Source of the DNA: Desulfitobacterium sp038181555
GTDB lineage: Bacteria; Bacillota; Desulfitobacteriia; Desulfitobacteriales; Desulfitobacteriaceae
Direction of reading: 5' to 3'
NCBI RefSeq assembly: GCF_038181555.1
Contig: NZ_JBBWUA010000011.1
Span: 1 to 64,000 of the forward strand
DNA: 64,000 bases
Numbering within the stretch: the first letter of the stretch is position 1; each line of letters opens with the position of its first letter. Both the position numbers and the translations under genes were made by a program. Under the pieces are notes generated by a model, which was given only the letters and a program-made list of their open reading frames with translations, was not told where the DNA came from and ran no database searches. Below are positions 35,102 to 44,011 of the stretch, one piece after another.

Positions 35102-36010
35102 ATGTTCAAACTTTGTGGTATCTATGCCCCGATTCCTACTCCATTTAAAGATGGCCAGATTGCTTTTGCTGAACTGGAAAGTAATTTAGAGTATTGGCTG
35201 TCTTCCAAACTCGAGGGCATAGTGGTATTGGGTTCCAACGGTGAGTTCATCATGCTAAGCGATGAGGAAAAGCAACAGCTTATTCGCGCGGTGTGTACTC
35301 AAGCTAAAGGCAGGAAGCCGGTTATTGTGGGGACAGGTACCGAGACAACCCATGGAACCATCGAACTAAATAAGCTGGCTGCCGAAGCAGGTGCTTCCGC
35401 AGCTTTGGTATTAAGTCCTAACTATTTCAAAAAGGCTATGAACGATCGTGTACTGAAGGAGTTCTACTTGGAGGTGGCAGAGGCTAGCCCCATCCCTATC
35501 ATTCTCTACAATATGCCCGGTAACTCCGGCATTAATCTATCCCCTAAACTGGTCGCTGAATTGGCTACCCATCCGAATATTATCGGCATCAAGGATTCCG
35601 GCGGCAATATTGTCCAGATTGCGGAGATTATTCACACTACGCCGGATGACTTTTCTGTATTTGCGGGGTCTGCGAGTTTCTTGTTTGTAAGCATAGCCCT
35701 AGGTGCTGTTGGAGGAACCCTAGCCTTAGCCAATGTTTTTCCCAACGAATGTGCACGGATTCAAGAGTTTGTAGAGAATAGCCAATTTGCAGAGGCCAGA
35801 GCTCTACAACTGAATCTGATTGAGGCTAATAATTCGGTAACTGCTCGCTGGGGCGTGAGTGGCTTAAAGGCTGCCCTGGAGCTTATGGGTTTATATGGTG
35901 GAGAACCCCGGAAGCCTTTGTTGCCTTTAGGGGACGAAGATAGAGAGCAGCTTAGGACTATTATTAGGCGAGCCGAGGAAAAGTGCCGCGTAAAAGTACC
36001 GTGTAACTAA
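35102..36010 (+). CDS. DapA/NanA-family aldolase (dihydrodipicolinate synthase-like)
   Basis: 302 residues, a class I TIM-barrel. LGSNGEF is the pyruvate-carboxylate-binding loop (GTTGE in DapA), ILYNMPG supplies the catalytic Tyr and GIKDSGGN the Schiff-base Lys. In this setting cleavage of a 2-keto-3-deoxy sugar acid to pyruvate and an aldehyde is more likely than lysine synthesis. The product aldehyde could feed the hydroxyacid dehydrogenase encoded at 25609-26505. Confidence 0.87.
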   Translation: MFKLCGIYAPIPTPFKDGQIAFAELESNLEYWLSSKLEGIVVLGSNGEFIMLSDEEKQQLIRAVCTQAKGRKPVIVGTGTETTHGTIELNKLAAEAGASAALVLSPNYFKKAMNDRVLKEFYLEVAEASPIPIILYNMPGNSGINLSPKLVAELATHPNIIGIKDSGGNIVQIAEIIHTTPDDFSVFAGSASFLFVSIALGAVGGTLALANVFPNECARIQEFVENSQFAEARALQLNLIEANNSVTARWGVSGLKAALELMGLYGGEPRKPLLPLGDEDREQLRTIIRRAEEKCRVKVPCN

Positions 36011-36051
36011 TCAGTAAAAGTAATAAAATGCTATATTATGGAGGAATGGAA

Positions 36052-36672
36052 ATGGCTATCAAAAACATTTATTGTGTCGGCCGCAATTATATGCAGCATG
36101 CAAAGGAACTCAAGAATACAGTACCTACTTCTCCGTTCCTTTTTGCAAAACCCACCCATGCCTTAGTTGAAGGGCAGGGGCAGACGATTTCAATGCCACA
36201 GGATCAGGGAGATGTGCATTACGAAGTAGAATTCGTTGTCCATATCGGTAAAAGGTATGAACCCGGAACGAGGGCTGAAGAACTTATTGATAAAATCGCT
36301 ATAGGAATCGATTTTACCTTAAGAGAGGTACAAGATGAGTTGAAGAAAAAAGGACTGCCTTGGTTGCTGGCCAAAGGGTTCCCTAATTCTGCAGTTGTAT
36401 CACAATGGCTTCCCTTCGAAGGCCTTGAGGCTGCGGCTAGCTTTGACTTTACCCTGGAGATGAATGGTGTCGAGATGCAAAGAGGAAATATCAAAGAGAT
36501 GATCTTTGATATTCCTACGATCCTAGATTTTTCAGCGAAACACTTCGGGTTAGATGAAGGCGATATCATTTTTACGGGTACACCGGCCGGGGTGGGAAAA
36601 ACAGCTAAAGGGGATCATCTTGTGTTAAGATGGAAGGAAGAAAAAGTGGGAGAGCTGTTCATCGGTGACTAA
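36052..36672 (+). CDS. fumarylacetoacetate hydrolase (FAH) family protein
   Basis: 206 residues from ATG 36052 (GGAGG 7 bases upstream). VHYEVEFVVHIG holds the metal-binding glutamates, GIDFTLREVQDELKKKGLPW and the Lys of AKGF follow, and FTGTPAGVG closes the active site. Family members hydrolyse or decarboxylate beta-diketo acids or hydrate 2-keto acids. In this operon it may act on a 2,4-diketo or unsaturated intermediate. Substrate not determinable. Confidence 0.85.
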   Translation: MAIKNIYCVGRNYMQHAKELKNTVPTSPFLFAKPTHALVEGQGQTISMPQDQGDVHYEVEFVVHIGKRYEPGTRAEELIDKIAIGIDFTLREVQDELKKKGLPWLLAKGFPNSAVVSQWLPFEGLEAAASFDFTLEMNGVEMQRGNIKEMIFDIPTILDFSAKHFGLDEGDIIFTGTPAGVGKTAKGDHLVLRWKEEKVGELFIGD

Positions 36673-36706
36673 GTGAGGATCGCGTGTTTCGGAAGGTTGT
36701 GTACTG

Positions 36707-37681
36707 ATGTCTGAAGTTTTTATCGCACGAAAGGTCCCCCAGGAGGTTGAGGACTTTATCGGCAAGCACTGCGAATATACAAAGTGGGAGGGTGTCGGGG
36801 AAATGCCCCGAAGTGAGCTTCTCCAGCAGCTAGGGGAAGTCAAGGGGCTCTTGATCAATCAAGAGAGAATCGATCAGGAACTTCTTGCTACTGCACCGAA
36901 GCTGAAAATAGTCTCTAATATTTCCGTAGGGTATAATAATTTCGTTATTGAGGATATGAAAGCTAAGAAGGTCCTGGGAACCCATACCCCCGATGTATTG
37001 AATGACACTGTCGCTGATTTGATTTTTGGCCTCATGCTGGGCACTGCCCGTCGCATAGGAGAGCTAGACCGCTATGTAAAGGACGGCCAATGGAACAAGA
37101 AGGTCACGGCCGAGCTTTTCGGTATCGATGTTCACCATCAAACGCTAGGCATCATCGGGATGGGACGCATCGGCAATGCTCTCGCCCAAAGAGCAAGGTT
37201 GGGCTTTTCTATGAACATTCTTTATCATAGTCGTTCGCGCAAACCCGAAGCAGAGGAACGGTATGCAGCCCGATATTGCTCCCTTGAGGACCTCCTTCAC
37301 AAAGCTGACTTTGTCGTGCTTCTCACCCCTCTAACTCCAGAAACAGTGAATCTCATGAGTTCCCGAGAGTTTAGCCTCATGAAGCGATCGGCCATTTTTA
37401 TCAGTGCTTCACGGGGTGAAACAGTGGATGAAGTGGCGCTGGCGGAAGCTCTTCGTGAGGGAAGGATCCGCGGCGCAGGTCTTGATGTTTATAAGCAAGA
37501 GCCGGTCAACCCTAATCATCCCTTACTCCAATTCAAGAATGTGGTGACCCTACCCCATCTCGGTTCGGCCACGGCAAGTACACGCTTTGCGATGGCGATG
37601 TTGGCAGCGGAAAACCTGGTGAAAGGTTTGAAAGGTGAAAGACCTCCCCATATTGTCCCTGAACTACAGTCCCTTATATAA
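36707..37681 (+). CDS. D-isomer-specific 2-hydroxyacid dehydrogenase (glyoxylate/hydroxypyruvate reductase-like)
   Basis: 324 residues. NISVGYNN, GIIGMGRIGNALAQRA (Rossmann loop), SASRGETVDE with the substrate Arg, and PHLGSAT with the catalytic His are present. Likely reduces glyoxylate or hydroxypyruvate to glycolate or glycerate with NAD(P)H. Last gene of the sigma-54-driven run; a terminator follows about 105 bp later. Confidence 0.88.
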   Translation: MSEVFIARKVPQEVEDFIGKHCEYTKWEGVGEMPRSELLQQLGEVKGLLINQERIDQELLATAPKLKIVSNISVGYNNFVIEDMKAKKVLGTHTPDVLNDTVADLIFGLMLGTARRIGELDRYVKDGQWNKKVTAELFGIDVHHQTLGIIGMGRIGNALAQRARLGFSMNILYHSRSRKPEAEERYAARYCSLEDLLHKADFVVLLTPLTPETVNLMSSREFSLMKRSAIFISASRGETVDEVALAEALREGRIRGAGLDVYKQEPVNPNHPLLQFKNVVTLPHLGSATASTRFAMAMLAAENLVKGLKGERPPHIVPELQSLI

Positions 37682-37698
37682 GGCTTAACCTGTCTAGA

Positions 37699-37774
37699 CC
37701 TCTTAAAGGTTAAATCTGCCTACCCCTATAAGGTTGAATCTCCCTAGTTCCCCCCTATAAGGTTGAATTTCCTA
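37699..37774 (+). repeat. three imperfect copies of a 24-nt direct repeat
   Basis: Copies begin at about 37699, 37722 and 37752 and share ACCCCTATAAGGTTGAATCT, with the first copy more diverged. They lie between the operon end and its terminator. No function known. Confidence 0.65.
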
Positions 37775-37787
37775 AGTCTCTTGAAGC

Positions 37788-37816
37788 GGATCAAGGCTTT
37801 GCCTTGGTCCTTTTTA
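37788..37816 (+). terminator. rho-independent terminator of the catabolic operon
   Basis: GGATCAAGGC-TTT-GCCTTGGTCC (37788-37810) followed by TTTTTAC. Confidence 0.85.
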
Positions 37817-38059
37817 CTATGTCATGAGGCTCTTATGTTAAATCAATCCTCAAAATAGACAAAATACTACAAAATCTCTATTATCTATTGTTTTTTCGCA
37901 TCGAGTTCGATACAATGGAATTGGCTATTTTTGGCTGAGATGGACCATTTTTCACATATTTACCTGACATATACAGACTTTTATATAGCTTTTACATTGC
38001 TTTTAAAATAGTATTCGCCGGAGGGTCTCATACTCACTTAGAACAGGAGTTGAGAAACA

Positions 38060-40153
38060 TTGGGGATTCGTGACCGACTGAAGCTCTACTTTGGAAAAAA
38101 TAAGCTCGAGGGATTCGGCTATTTCATAGAGAATGAATACAAAATTAATCCCTTATTAGAGTCTGTAAAAATCACCTTGATTTATGGGCTTTTTGGTATG
38201 CTCTGGATTTTGTTTTCTGATCAATTGACCAAAAGTCTTGCTGGCGGCAGTATGGAAGTCTATCAACAGATGCAGACCTATAAGGGTGTGGTCTATGTAT
38301 TTTTAACCATGCTTTTACTGTTTTTCTTGGTTTCCAGTAGACTGAACCTTTTTAAAATAGCAATCAAAGAGTTAGCTGACAGTATTCAGAAACTACAGCA
38401 ACATCGCAATGCTTTGGCCCTAAGTGAACAAAGATTGGAACTGGCAGTTGAAGGCTCGGACTGTGGTATTTGGGACTGGGATTTAGAGAGTGATGTCTAT
38501 TATTTTTCTGCAAAATATACCGACACTCTCGGCTATAAGGAGGGTGAGGTTGATTTTAATTACGATGCTTGGCTTGCCTCGCTTCATCCTGATGATCGGG
38601 AAGAGACCCTGCAAACGATAGAGGACTATCTCCGATCGGAAAGTGACTTCTTGGAAATCGTTTATCGAATGAAGAGAAGCACTGGAGAGTATATCTGGAT
38701 CCTTTGTAAGGCGAGGGCGATCCGTGATGATCAGCATAAGGTTATCCGTCTTGCCGGTACCCAAACAGATATAACGAAGAAGAAGCTCTTAGAAGATAGG
38801 CTTCATGCCTCGGCCTACTATGACAGTCTTACCGGATTGCCTAATCGGTTCTTTTTTGAAGAGAAAGTAAATGAGCTTATTAGCAGGAATCGGGCGCAGA
38901 AGTTCGCCTTACTCTACATGGATATCGATAATTTTAAAAATGTTAATGATTCAGTAGGCCATGCCTCTGGAGATCTACTGGTCAAGCATATTGCAGATAG
39001 AATCAAGCAGCATACAAGCCCCGCTGACTTTGTAGCCAGATTGGGGGGAGACGAGTTTGCGATTATCTATGAGGGGATAGATGAAAAAGAAGACATCACC
39101 CTTACAGTCCTAGATTTGCAAAACTCCTTAAGAAGGCCTTGGACAGTGGATAATCATGAATTCTATATATCCACAAGTATTGGGATCGCCCTTTACCCGG
39201 AACATGGGGAGGATCTGGCGACCTTATTTAAGAATGTCGATATTGCTTTGTATCTTGTGAAGAGGAACGGAAAAGATTATTATCGTTTTTACTCCTTAGA
39301 AGCGCAAAACAAGATGTTAGAGCAGCTTGCCTTAATTAATTACTTAAGGCATGCCATTGAATATGATGAATTTCATCTTTTGTATCAGCCGATCATCAAT
39401 ATGGCAGATGAGAGCATAATCGGTGCCGAAGCCCTGATTCGCTGGGCCCACCCAAGGCTCGGCTTTATTCCTCCCTATCAGTTTATCCCCTTAGCAGAGG
39501 AAACAGGACTAATCTACAATATCGAAAAGTGGGTTATAAAAACAGCTTTAAGGCAGAAAAAGCAGTGGCTGGAATCTCAGTATCCTGATGTAAAAATCTC
39601 GATTAATCTGTCGGCCAAGAGCCTTACCTCCGTCGAGATGAACGAGGAAGTCAAGGAGCTGTTACTAGAAACAGGACTCGAAGCTCAAAACGTTCAGTTT
39701 GAGGTCACAGAGACATCCTTGATGAAGGATCTGGAGACCTCTAGAAGGAATCTCAAAGAGATAAAGGCCATGGGCATTGAAATTGCTTTGGATGACTTTG
39801 GCACCGGCTACTCTTCCTTAACCTACCTGAAAAAATTGCCCATTGATGTGGTTAAGCTTGATATCGGCTTCATTAAAAATATTTCCACCACTAAGTACGA
39901 CCACCTGATCGTCAAACATATGATTAATCTGATTCATGACTTGAATCTGAAGGTCGTGGCGGAGGGGATTGAAGAAGCAGAGCAATTGGTTATCCTCAAA
40001 GATATGGCCTGTGATTATGGGCAGGGTTATTTCTACAGCCGCCCGGTTCGCAAGGAAGAGTTTGAGAAATTGATGAAAAAGGGAACCATCCAGCCCAGTA
40101 GTTCAGATGAGAAAACTCCACCCTCTGCTCGGCAGATTGCCGCGTCATCCTAA
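38060..40153 (+). CDS. membrane PAS-GGDEF-EAL cyclic-di-GMP enzyme
   Basis: 697 residues from TTG 38060 (AGGAG about 10 bases upstream). Two membrane helices (about 36-58 and 75-97) are followed by a PAS/PAC domain (about 130-245). The GGDEF domain keeps RLGGDEF (about 329), so diguanylate cyclase activity is possible. The EAL domain keeps AEALIRW and DDFGTGYSSL, the phosphodiesterase metal residues. Both halves look intact, so net activity cannot be read from sequence. Monocistronic. Confidence 0.9.
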   Translation: MGIRDRLKLYFGKNKLEGFGYFIENEYKINPLLESVKITLIYGLFGMLWILFSDQLTKSLAGGSMEVYQQMQTYKGVVYVFLTMLLLFFLVSSRLNLFKIAIKELADSIQKLQQHRNALALSEQRLELAVEGSDCGIWDWDLESDVYYFSAKYTDTLGYKEGEVDFNYDAWLASLHPDDREETLQTIEDYLRSESDFLEIVYRMKRSTGEYIWILCKARAIRDDQHKVIRLAGTQTDITKKKLLEDRLHASAYYDSLTGLPNRFFFEEKVNELISRNRAQKFALLYMDIDNFKNVNDSVGHASGDLLVKHIADRIKQHTSPADFVARLGGDEFAIIYEGIDEKEDITLTVLDLQNSLRRPWTVDNHEFYISTSIGIALYPEHGEDLATLFKNVDIALYLVKRNGKDYYRFYSLEAQNKMLEQLALINYLRHAIEYDEFHLLYQPIINMADESIIGAEALIRWAHPRLGFIPPYQFIPLAEETGLIYNIEKWVIKTALRQKKQWLESQYPDVKISINLSAKSLTSVEMNEEVKELLLETGLEAQNVQFEVTETSLMKDLETSRRNLKEIKAMGIEIALDDFGTGYSSLTYLKKLPIDVVKLDIGFIKNISTTKYDHLIVKHMINLIHDLNLKVVAEGIEEAEQLVILKDMACDYGQGYFYSRPVRKEEFEKLMKKGTIQPSSSDEKTPPSARQIAASS

Positions 40154-40469
40154 GAGTTTAGCCTATTTATATGGGCCCTTTGAACGAGGCTTCGTTCAGA
40201 GGTGGATTGAACCCTTCTTAACGTTAGCCGAGACCATACTGGACTGGCCTATTCGCTGCCACCCGCCGTCTATAGAGGCGGAGATAAGCCCGGATTAGTG
40301 CGTGTTTGACAAGTAGCAGTTCAGTTTTATTAAAGCATCGGCATATGAACCGAACCCAGTTCATATGCCGACGCTTGTTTTTTTGCTGTAATTCTTATCA
40401 TGCCGTAGATCTTATCACAGTAGTTATTAACATGCAGCAGATTTTATCACGCTCAGCTGAATCCTTCCC
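40154..40469. other. convergent intergenic region
   Basis: Lies between the convergent GGDEF-EAL gene and asnB. Contains a small inverted repeat (AACGAGGCTTCGTT at 40180-40193), the strong terminator at 40333-40384, and a twice-repeated GTAGATCTTATCAC/GCAGATTTTATCAC motif. No gene seen. Confidence 0.6.
40333..40384 (+). terminator. strong hairpin terminator between convergent genes
   Basis: AAGCATCGGCATATGAAC (40333-40350) pairs with GTTCATATGCCGACGCTT (40359-40376), followed by GTTTTTTT on the plus strand. On the other strand the tail is only moderately T-rich. Confidence 0.85.
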
Positions 40470-42323
40470 TTACAAGCATAGCTCAATCCTATACTCCTCA
40501 AACCAAAAATCCAGCTGAACCAGCCAAGCCATGAGTTGGGGTGCTCCCATAAGCTGCCCAAACCAGGTGTTATTCCCCGGGCTGGCAAGGCGATCAAGCA
40601 CATCCTGCTGTAAGAGCTCTGCCAGCATCCCGCTCCCCGACTCGAAGCGCTTTTGGAAAAGATGATACACTAAAGCTTCATATTCAGGGTCGTGGGTTTT
40701 CGGGAAGGGGCTCTTTTTGCGATAAAGGATTTTGCCGGGGAGATAATCCTCCATAGCAGCGCGGAGCAGTGATTTTTCTACTCCATCTCTGTATTTAATG
40801 TCCCAAGGCACGTTATAGACATAGTCGACCAGCCGATGATCAGCAAAGGGGACCCGCACTTCCAGCCCGGAGGCCATGCTCATGCGGTCCTTTCTTTCTA
40901 GCAGTGAGGTCATGAAGTAATTGATGGAAAGCCAGCTGGCAATCCGCGAGGTGCGCATCGCCTCTGACTCTCCGGCAACTACTGGACAGGTCGCCACGCT
41001 TTGGCGATAGAGCTCTGAGGTATACCCAAATCCCTCCTGGGGGCGAACTACCTCAGGCCTAAATAAGCTGATGCGGGCATAGGGATCATGAATCCAAGGG
41101 AAGAATCCGGAGCTGAGCATCTCGGGTCGATAGAACCAAGGATACCCTCCGAAGACTTCATCAGCGCACTCGCCGGAGAGGGCAACCGTATGCTGTTTCT
41201 TGACCTCGCGGCAGTAGTAGAGCAGGGAAGAGTCGATATCCGCCATGCCGGGGTAATCCCGATAGCGCACGGCGTCCTCTAAGGCCTCGACCAAATCTTC
41301 CTTCTGCGCCGTAAGGATCTGATGGTGGGTAGCTAGGTAGCCGGCCAAATAGACGGCATATTCATCATCACTTTGCGGCTGAAATAGGGTTTGTTGAAAA
41401 TGCTCTTTATTCCCGGCGTGTTCAAAGGAGTAGGTGGAGAGCTGCGCTCCTCTCTGCCGATAGCTTTGGGCGGCTACTGCCGTAATAACTGAGGAATCGA
41501 GTCCTCCCGAGAGAAAGGTGCAGAGGGGGACATCGGCGACCAGCTGACGTTGGATGGCATCTACCAAAAGCTCGCGTGTCGTGGCGACGATGGTAGATTC
41601 TTTCTCCTTGTTCTCGTAGGCCGTCAAGGTCCAGTATTTGGAGGATCGCAAACCCTGTGGCTCGCCTGCGGAGTCTGGTGAGAAAAACCCATGGGAGGCA
41701 GGCGGAAGCTCGAAGATGTTTTTAAAAAGAGCGGCGCCTTCTTCTTTAACGGGCATCATATAGAGGAGTTGCCATAAACCTTCGTAACCCAATTGAGACT
41801 TCACTTGGGGATGCTGTAGGATCGCCTTCAGCTCCGAAGCAAAGAGCAGGGCACCGTCCACGAAGGTATAGAAGAAGGGCTTGACCCCGAAGCGGTCCCG
41901 GGCAAGATAGGCTCGCCCTTGTCGGGAGTCATAAACCACGAAGGCATAAATGCCGTTGAGCTTGGCGGAGCATTGCTCACCCCAAATGATATAGCTGTAC
42001 AGCACCACTTCTGTATCACAATGGGTTTCGAACTTGACACCATAACCGTGCAGCTCTCGGCGTAGATCCTCTGTGTTATAGAGCTCCCCGTTGTAGACGA
42101 TGGTATATTCGAAACCTTCGTGGTTGGTCGTCATGGGCTGTCTGCCCTTTTCAATATCAATGACGGCTAAGCGATTATGTTGAAAAGCAAAATGCTCACC
42201 ATAATAAAGGCCATTTTGATCCGGACCCCGATGGGACAGAGTTTTCCCCGCCTGGTTAAGATATTGAATATCTGGGGGTAATAGCTTCCGTGAAAAATTT
42301 ATTAAACCGAGTATAGAGCACAT
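40470..42323 (-). CDS. asnB: glutamine-hydrolysing asparagine synthase
   Basis: 617 residues starting Met-Cys-Ser-Ile: I chose the ATG that leaves Cys2 as N-terminal nucleophile after Met removal, as the class II glutaminase requires. HRGPDQNG and RLAVIDIEKGRQPM follow. The synthetase domain has the pyrophosphate loop FLSGGLDSSVITA and the GYPWFYRP/RVPFADHRLVDY region. It converts aspartate, glutamine and ATP to asparagine. Divergent from glnA, with its own leader terminator, which suggests control by nitrogen status. Confidence 0.92.
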   Translation of the reverse strand: MCSILGLINFSRKLLPPDIQYLNQAGKTLSHRGPDQNGLYYGEHFAFQHNRLAVIDIEKGRQPMTTNHEGFEYTIVYNGELYNTEDLRRELHGYGVKFETHCDTEVVLYSYIIWGEQCSAKLNGIYAFVVYDSRQGRAYLARDRFGVKPFFYTFVDGALLFASELKAILQHPQVKSQLGYEGLWQLLYMMPVKEEGAALFKNIFELPPASHGFFSPDSAGEPQGLRSSKYWTLTAYENKEKESTIVATTRELLVDAIQRQLVADVPLCTFLSGGLDSSVITAVAAQSYRQRGAQLSTYSFEHAGNKEHFQQTLFQPQSDDEYAVYLAGYLATHHQILTAQKEDLVEALEDAVRYRDYPGMADIDSSLLYYCREVKKQHTVALSGECADEVFGGYPWFYRPEMLSSGFFPWIHDPYARISLFRPEVVRPQEGFGYTSELYRQSVATCPVVAGESEAMRTSRIASWLSINYFMTSLLERKDRMSMASGLEVRVPFADHRLVDYVYNVPWDIKYRDGVEKSLLRAAMEDYLPGKILYRKKSPFPKTHDPEYEALVYHLFQKRFESGSGMLAELLQQDVLDRLASPGNNTWFGQLMGAPQLMAWLVQLDFWFEEYRIELCL

Positions 42324-42340
42324 CAGCAAAGCACCTCACA

Positions 42341-42384
42341 AATAAAAAATGACAAAGGAGCACCCGGCAGAGTACTCCTTTGTC
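42341..42384 (-). terminator. leader (attenuator) terminator of asnB
   Basis: On the minus strand GACAAAGGAG pairs with CTCCTTTGTC over a 14-nt loop (10 bp perfect), followed by ATTTTTTATT. It lies 18-60 bases upstream of the asnB start with no other gene to terminate, so it is an attenuator. Confidence 0.8.
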
Positions 42385-42566
42385 TCTGTTCAATATATGC
42401 AAGAGCTCGAGTTGCGTGCTAGTCTTCCCGAATGAATACAGCATCCATGACGCTCTCATATTGACAGAGGACTTACGCAAAGTATAAGATAAATCGTAGG
42501 GTTTCGTTTTTAGGCAAAGGATAGTGTTAGATGCAAGGGATAATGTTATAAGATTAGGAATAGAAC

Positions 42567-42614
42567 AAAGGCGTTCTAAGGACCCTAATAGGGAACTTGG
42601 TGCGCCCTTTTTGT
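42567..42614 (+). terminator. leader (attenuator) terminator of glnA
   Basis: AAAGGCG, CTAAG and CCC pair in turn with GGG, CTTGG and CGCCCTTT, forming a long stacked hairpin ending in CCCTTTTTG. It lies about 33 bp before the glnA start and follows no plus-strand gene, so it must act on the glnA leader. An ANTAR regulator downstream is the natural antiterminator candidate (inference). Confidence 0.75.
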
Positions 42615-42646
42615 ACCCTTTGGCCCATTAGAAAGGAGTGTCGTTC

Positions 42647-43975
42647 ATGCAGTTTAGCAAAGAAGAGTGCCTGAAATTTGTCCAAGAGAATGATGTCCGT
42701 TTTATTCGTCTGCAGTTTACGGATATTTTTGGTCGGATGAAAAACATTGCCATCACGGATAACCAGCTTCCGCAAGCCCTCGAGCAGGGAGTGATGTTTG
42801 ATGGTTCGGCTGTACCGGGGTTTGCGGGAGTTGAGGCCTCCGATATGCTGCTGCTCCCCGACCCCAGTACCTTTGCTTTGATTCCTTGGCGTCCGCAACA
42901 AGGGAAAGTGGCAAGAATCATCTGCGATGTCAAGAACCATGATGGCTCCCAATTCGCAGGGGACCCCCGTTATATTCTTAAGCGAACCCTGCAAAAGGCC
43001 CAAGAAAAGGGTTATGTTTTCCAAGTGGGCCCCGAGTGCGAATTCTTTTTATTCCATACCGACGATGTGGGACAACCGACCACCACGACCCATGACAGCG
43101 CTGGCTATTGCGATTTAGCCCCCATTGACCAAGGGGAAAACACCCGACGAGAGATTTGTCTGGTCCTAGAAGAGATGGGTTTTGAGATTGAGACCTCTCA
43201 TCATGAATCCGCCGCCGGACAGCATGAGATCGACTTTAAATATACGGATGCCCTAACGGCAGCCGATAATATCATGACCTTCAAATATGTAGTCAAAATC
43301 ATTGCCCAACGCAATGGCCTCCATGCGACCTTTATGCCCAAGCCACTCCAAGGGGTTAATGGGTCGGGCATGCATATCAACATGTCCCTAGCCAAAGATG
43401 GGGTAAATGTCTTTAACCATCCTGAGACTCAAGGGGAGCTCTCGGCGACAGCAAAGCAATTCATCGCGGGATTATTAGAGCATATCAAAGGGATTACGGC
43501 CATCGCCAATCCTTTAGTCAACTCCTATAAACGCTTAGTTGCGGGCTATGAAGCACCGGTCCACATCGCTTGGTCGCCCATGAACCGCAGCCCCTTATTG
43601 CGTGTACCTTCCCCACGGGGTGAGGGAACCCGTCTTGAGCTGCGCAGCCCCGATCCCAGCTGTAATCCGTATTTGACCTTAGCTTTGCTCTTAGAGGCTG
43701 GTCTCGATGGCCTAAACCGCGACCTTCAGGTGACTGAACCGGTCAATATCAACATCTATAATCTAACTCCCGATGAGGAGAAATTCTTAAAACTGGATCG
43801 GTTACCCTCCAATCTCCAAATCGCCCTTGAAGAAATGAAGAAGGACCCCTTGATCCATGCCACCATCGGCGAGCATATCTTTACGAAATATACCATTGCT
43901 AAGGCCCAAGAGTGGCGGGACTATGATACGACGGTTCATCAGTGGGAGATTGATCATTATCTCAAAAACTATTGA
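42647..43975 (+). CDS. glnA: glutamine synthetase, type I
   Basis: 442 residues from ATG 42647 (AAAGGAG 8 bases upstream); GTG 42638 is less likely. MFDGSAVPGF, GPECEFFLF, NGSGMHINMSL and the RVPSPRGEGTRLELRSPDPSCNP region are glutamine synthetase signatures. The length and lack of the adenylylation-loop Tyr region fit the GSI-alpha type of Bacillota, which is controlled by feedback inhibition. Makes glutamine from glutamate, ammonia and ATP. It is followed 36 bp later by the ANTAR regulator. Confidence 0.95.
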   Translation: MQFSKEECLKFVQENDVRFIRLQFTDIFGRMKNIAITDNQLPQALEQGVMFDGSAVPGFAGVEASDMLLLPDPSTFALIPWRPQQGKVARIICDVKNHDGSQFAGDPRYILKRTLQKAQEKGYVFQVGPECEFFLFHTDDVGQPTTTTHDSAGYCDLAPIDQGENTRREICLVLEEMGFEIETSHHESAAGQHEIDFKYTDALTAADNIMTFKYVVKIIAQRNGLHATFMPKPLQGVNGSGMHINMSLAKDGVNVFNHPETQGELSATAKQFIAGLLEHIKGITAIANPLVNSYKRLVAGYEAPVHIAWSPMNRSPLLRVPSPRGEGTRLELRSPDPSCNPYLTLALLLEAGLDGLNRDLQVTEPVNINIYNLTPDEEKFLKLDRLPSNLQIALEEMKKDPLIHATIGEHIFTKYTIAKAQEWRDYDTTVHQWEIDHYLKNY

Positions 43976-44011
43976 GCATCGAAGCCCTGCTGCCTAAAGG
44001 GGTGATTAATC

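Larger units (their letters stand above)
37682..38059. other. intergenic region with small repeats and terminator
   Basis: Holds three imperfect direct repeats (37699-37774), the terminator at 37788-37816, and then about 240 bp of AT-rich leader of the GGDEF-EAL gene with no further gene. Confidence 0.6.
42324..42646. promoter_or_regulatory. shared divergent asnB/glnA control region
   Basis: A 323-bp region between divergent nitrogen-assimilation genes. It holds a leader terminator on each strand (42341-42384 for asnB, 42567-42614 for glnA). The two promoters and any antiterminator structures must lie in the 180 bp between them. No T-box sequence is visible. Candidate -10 elements for glnA are GATAAT at 42538-42543 or TATAAG at 42547-42552. 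Confidence 0.6.
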
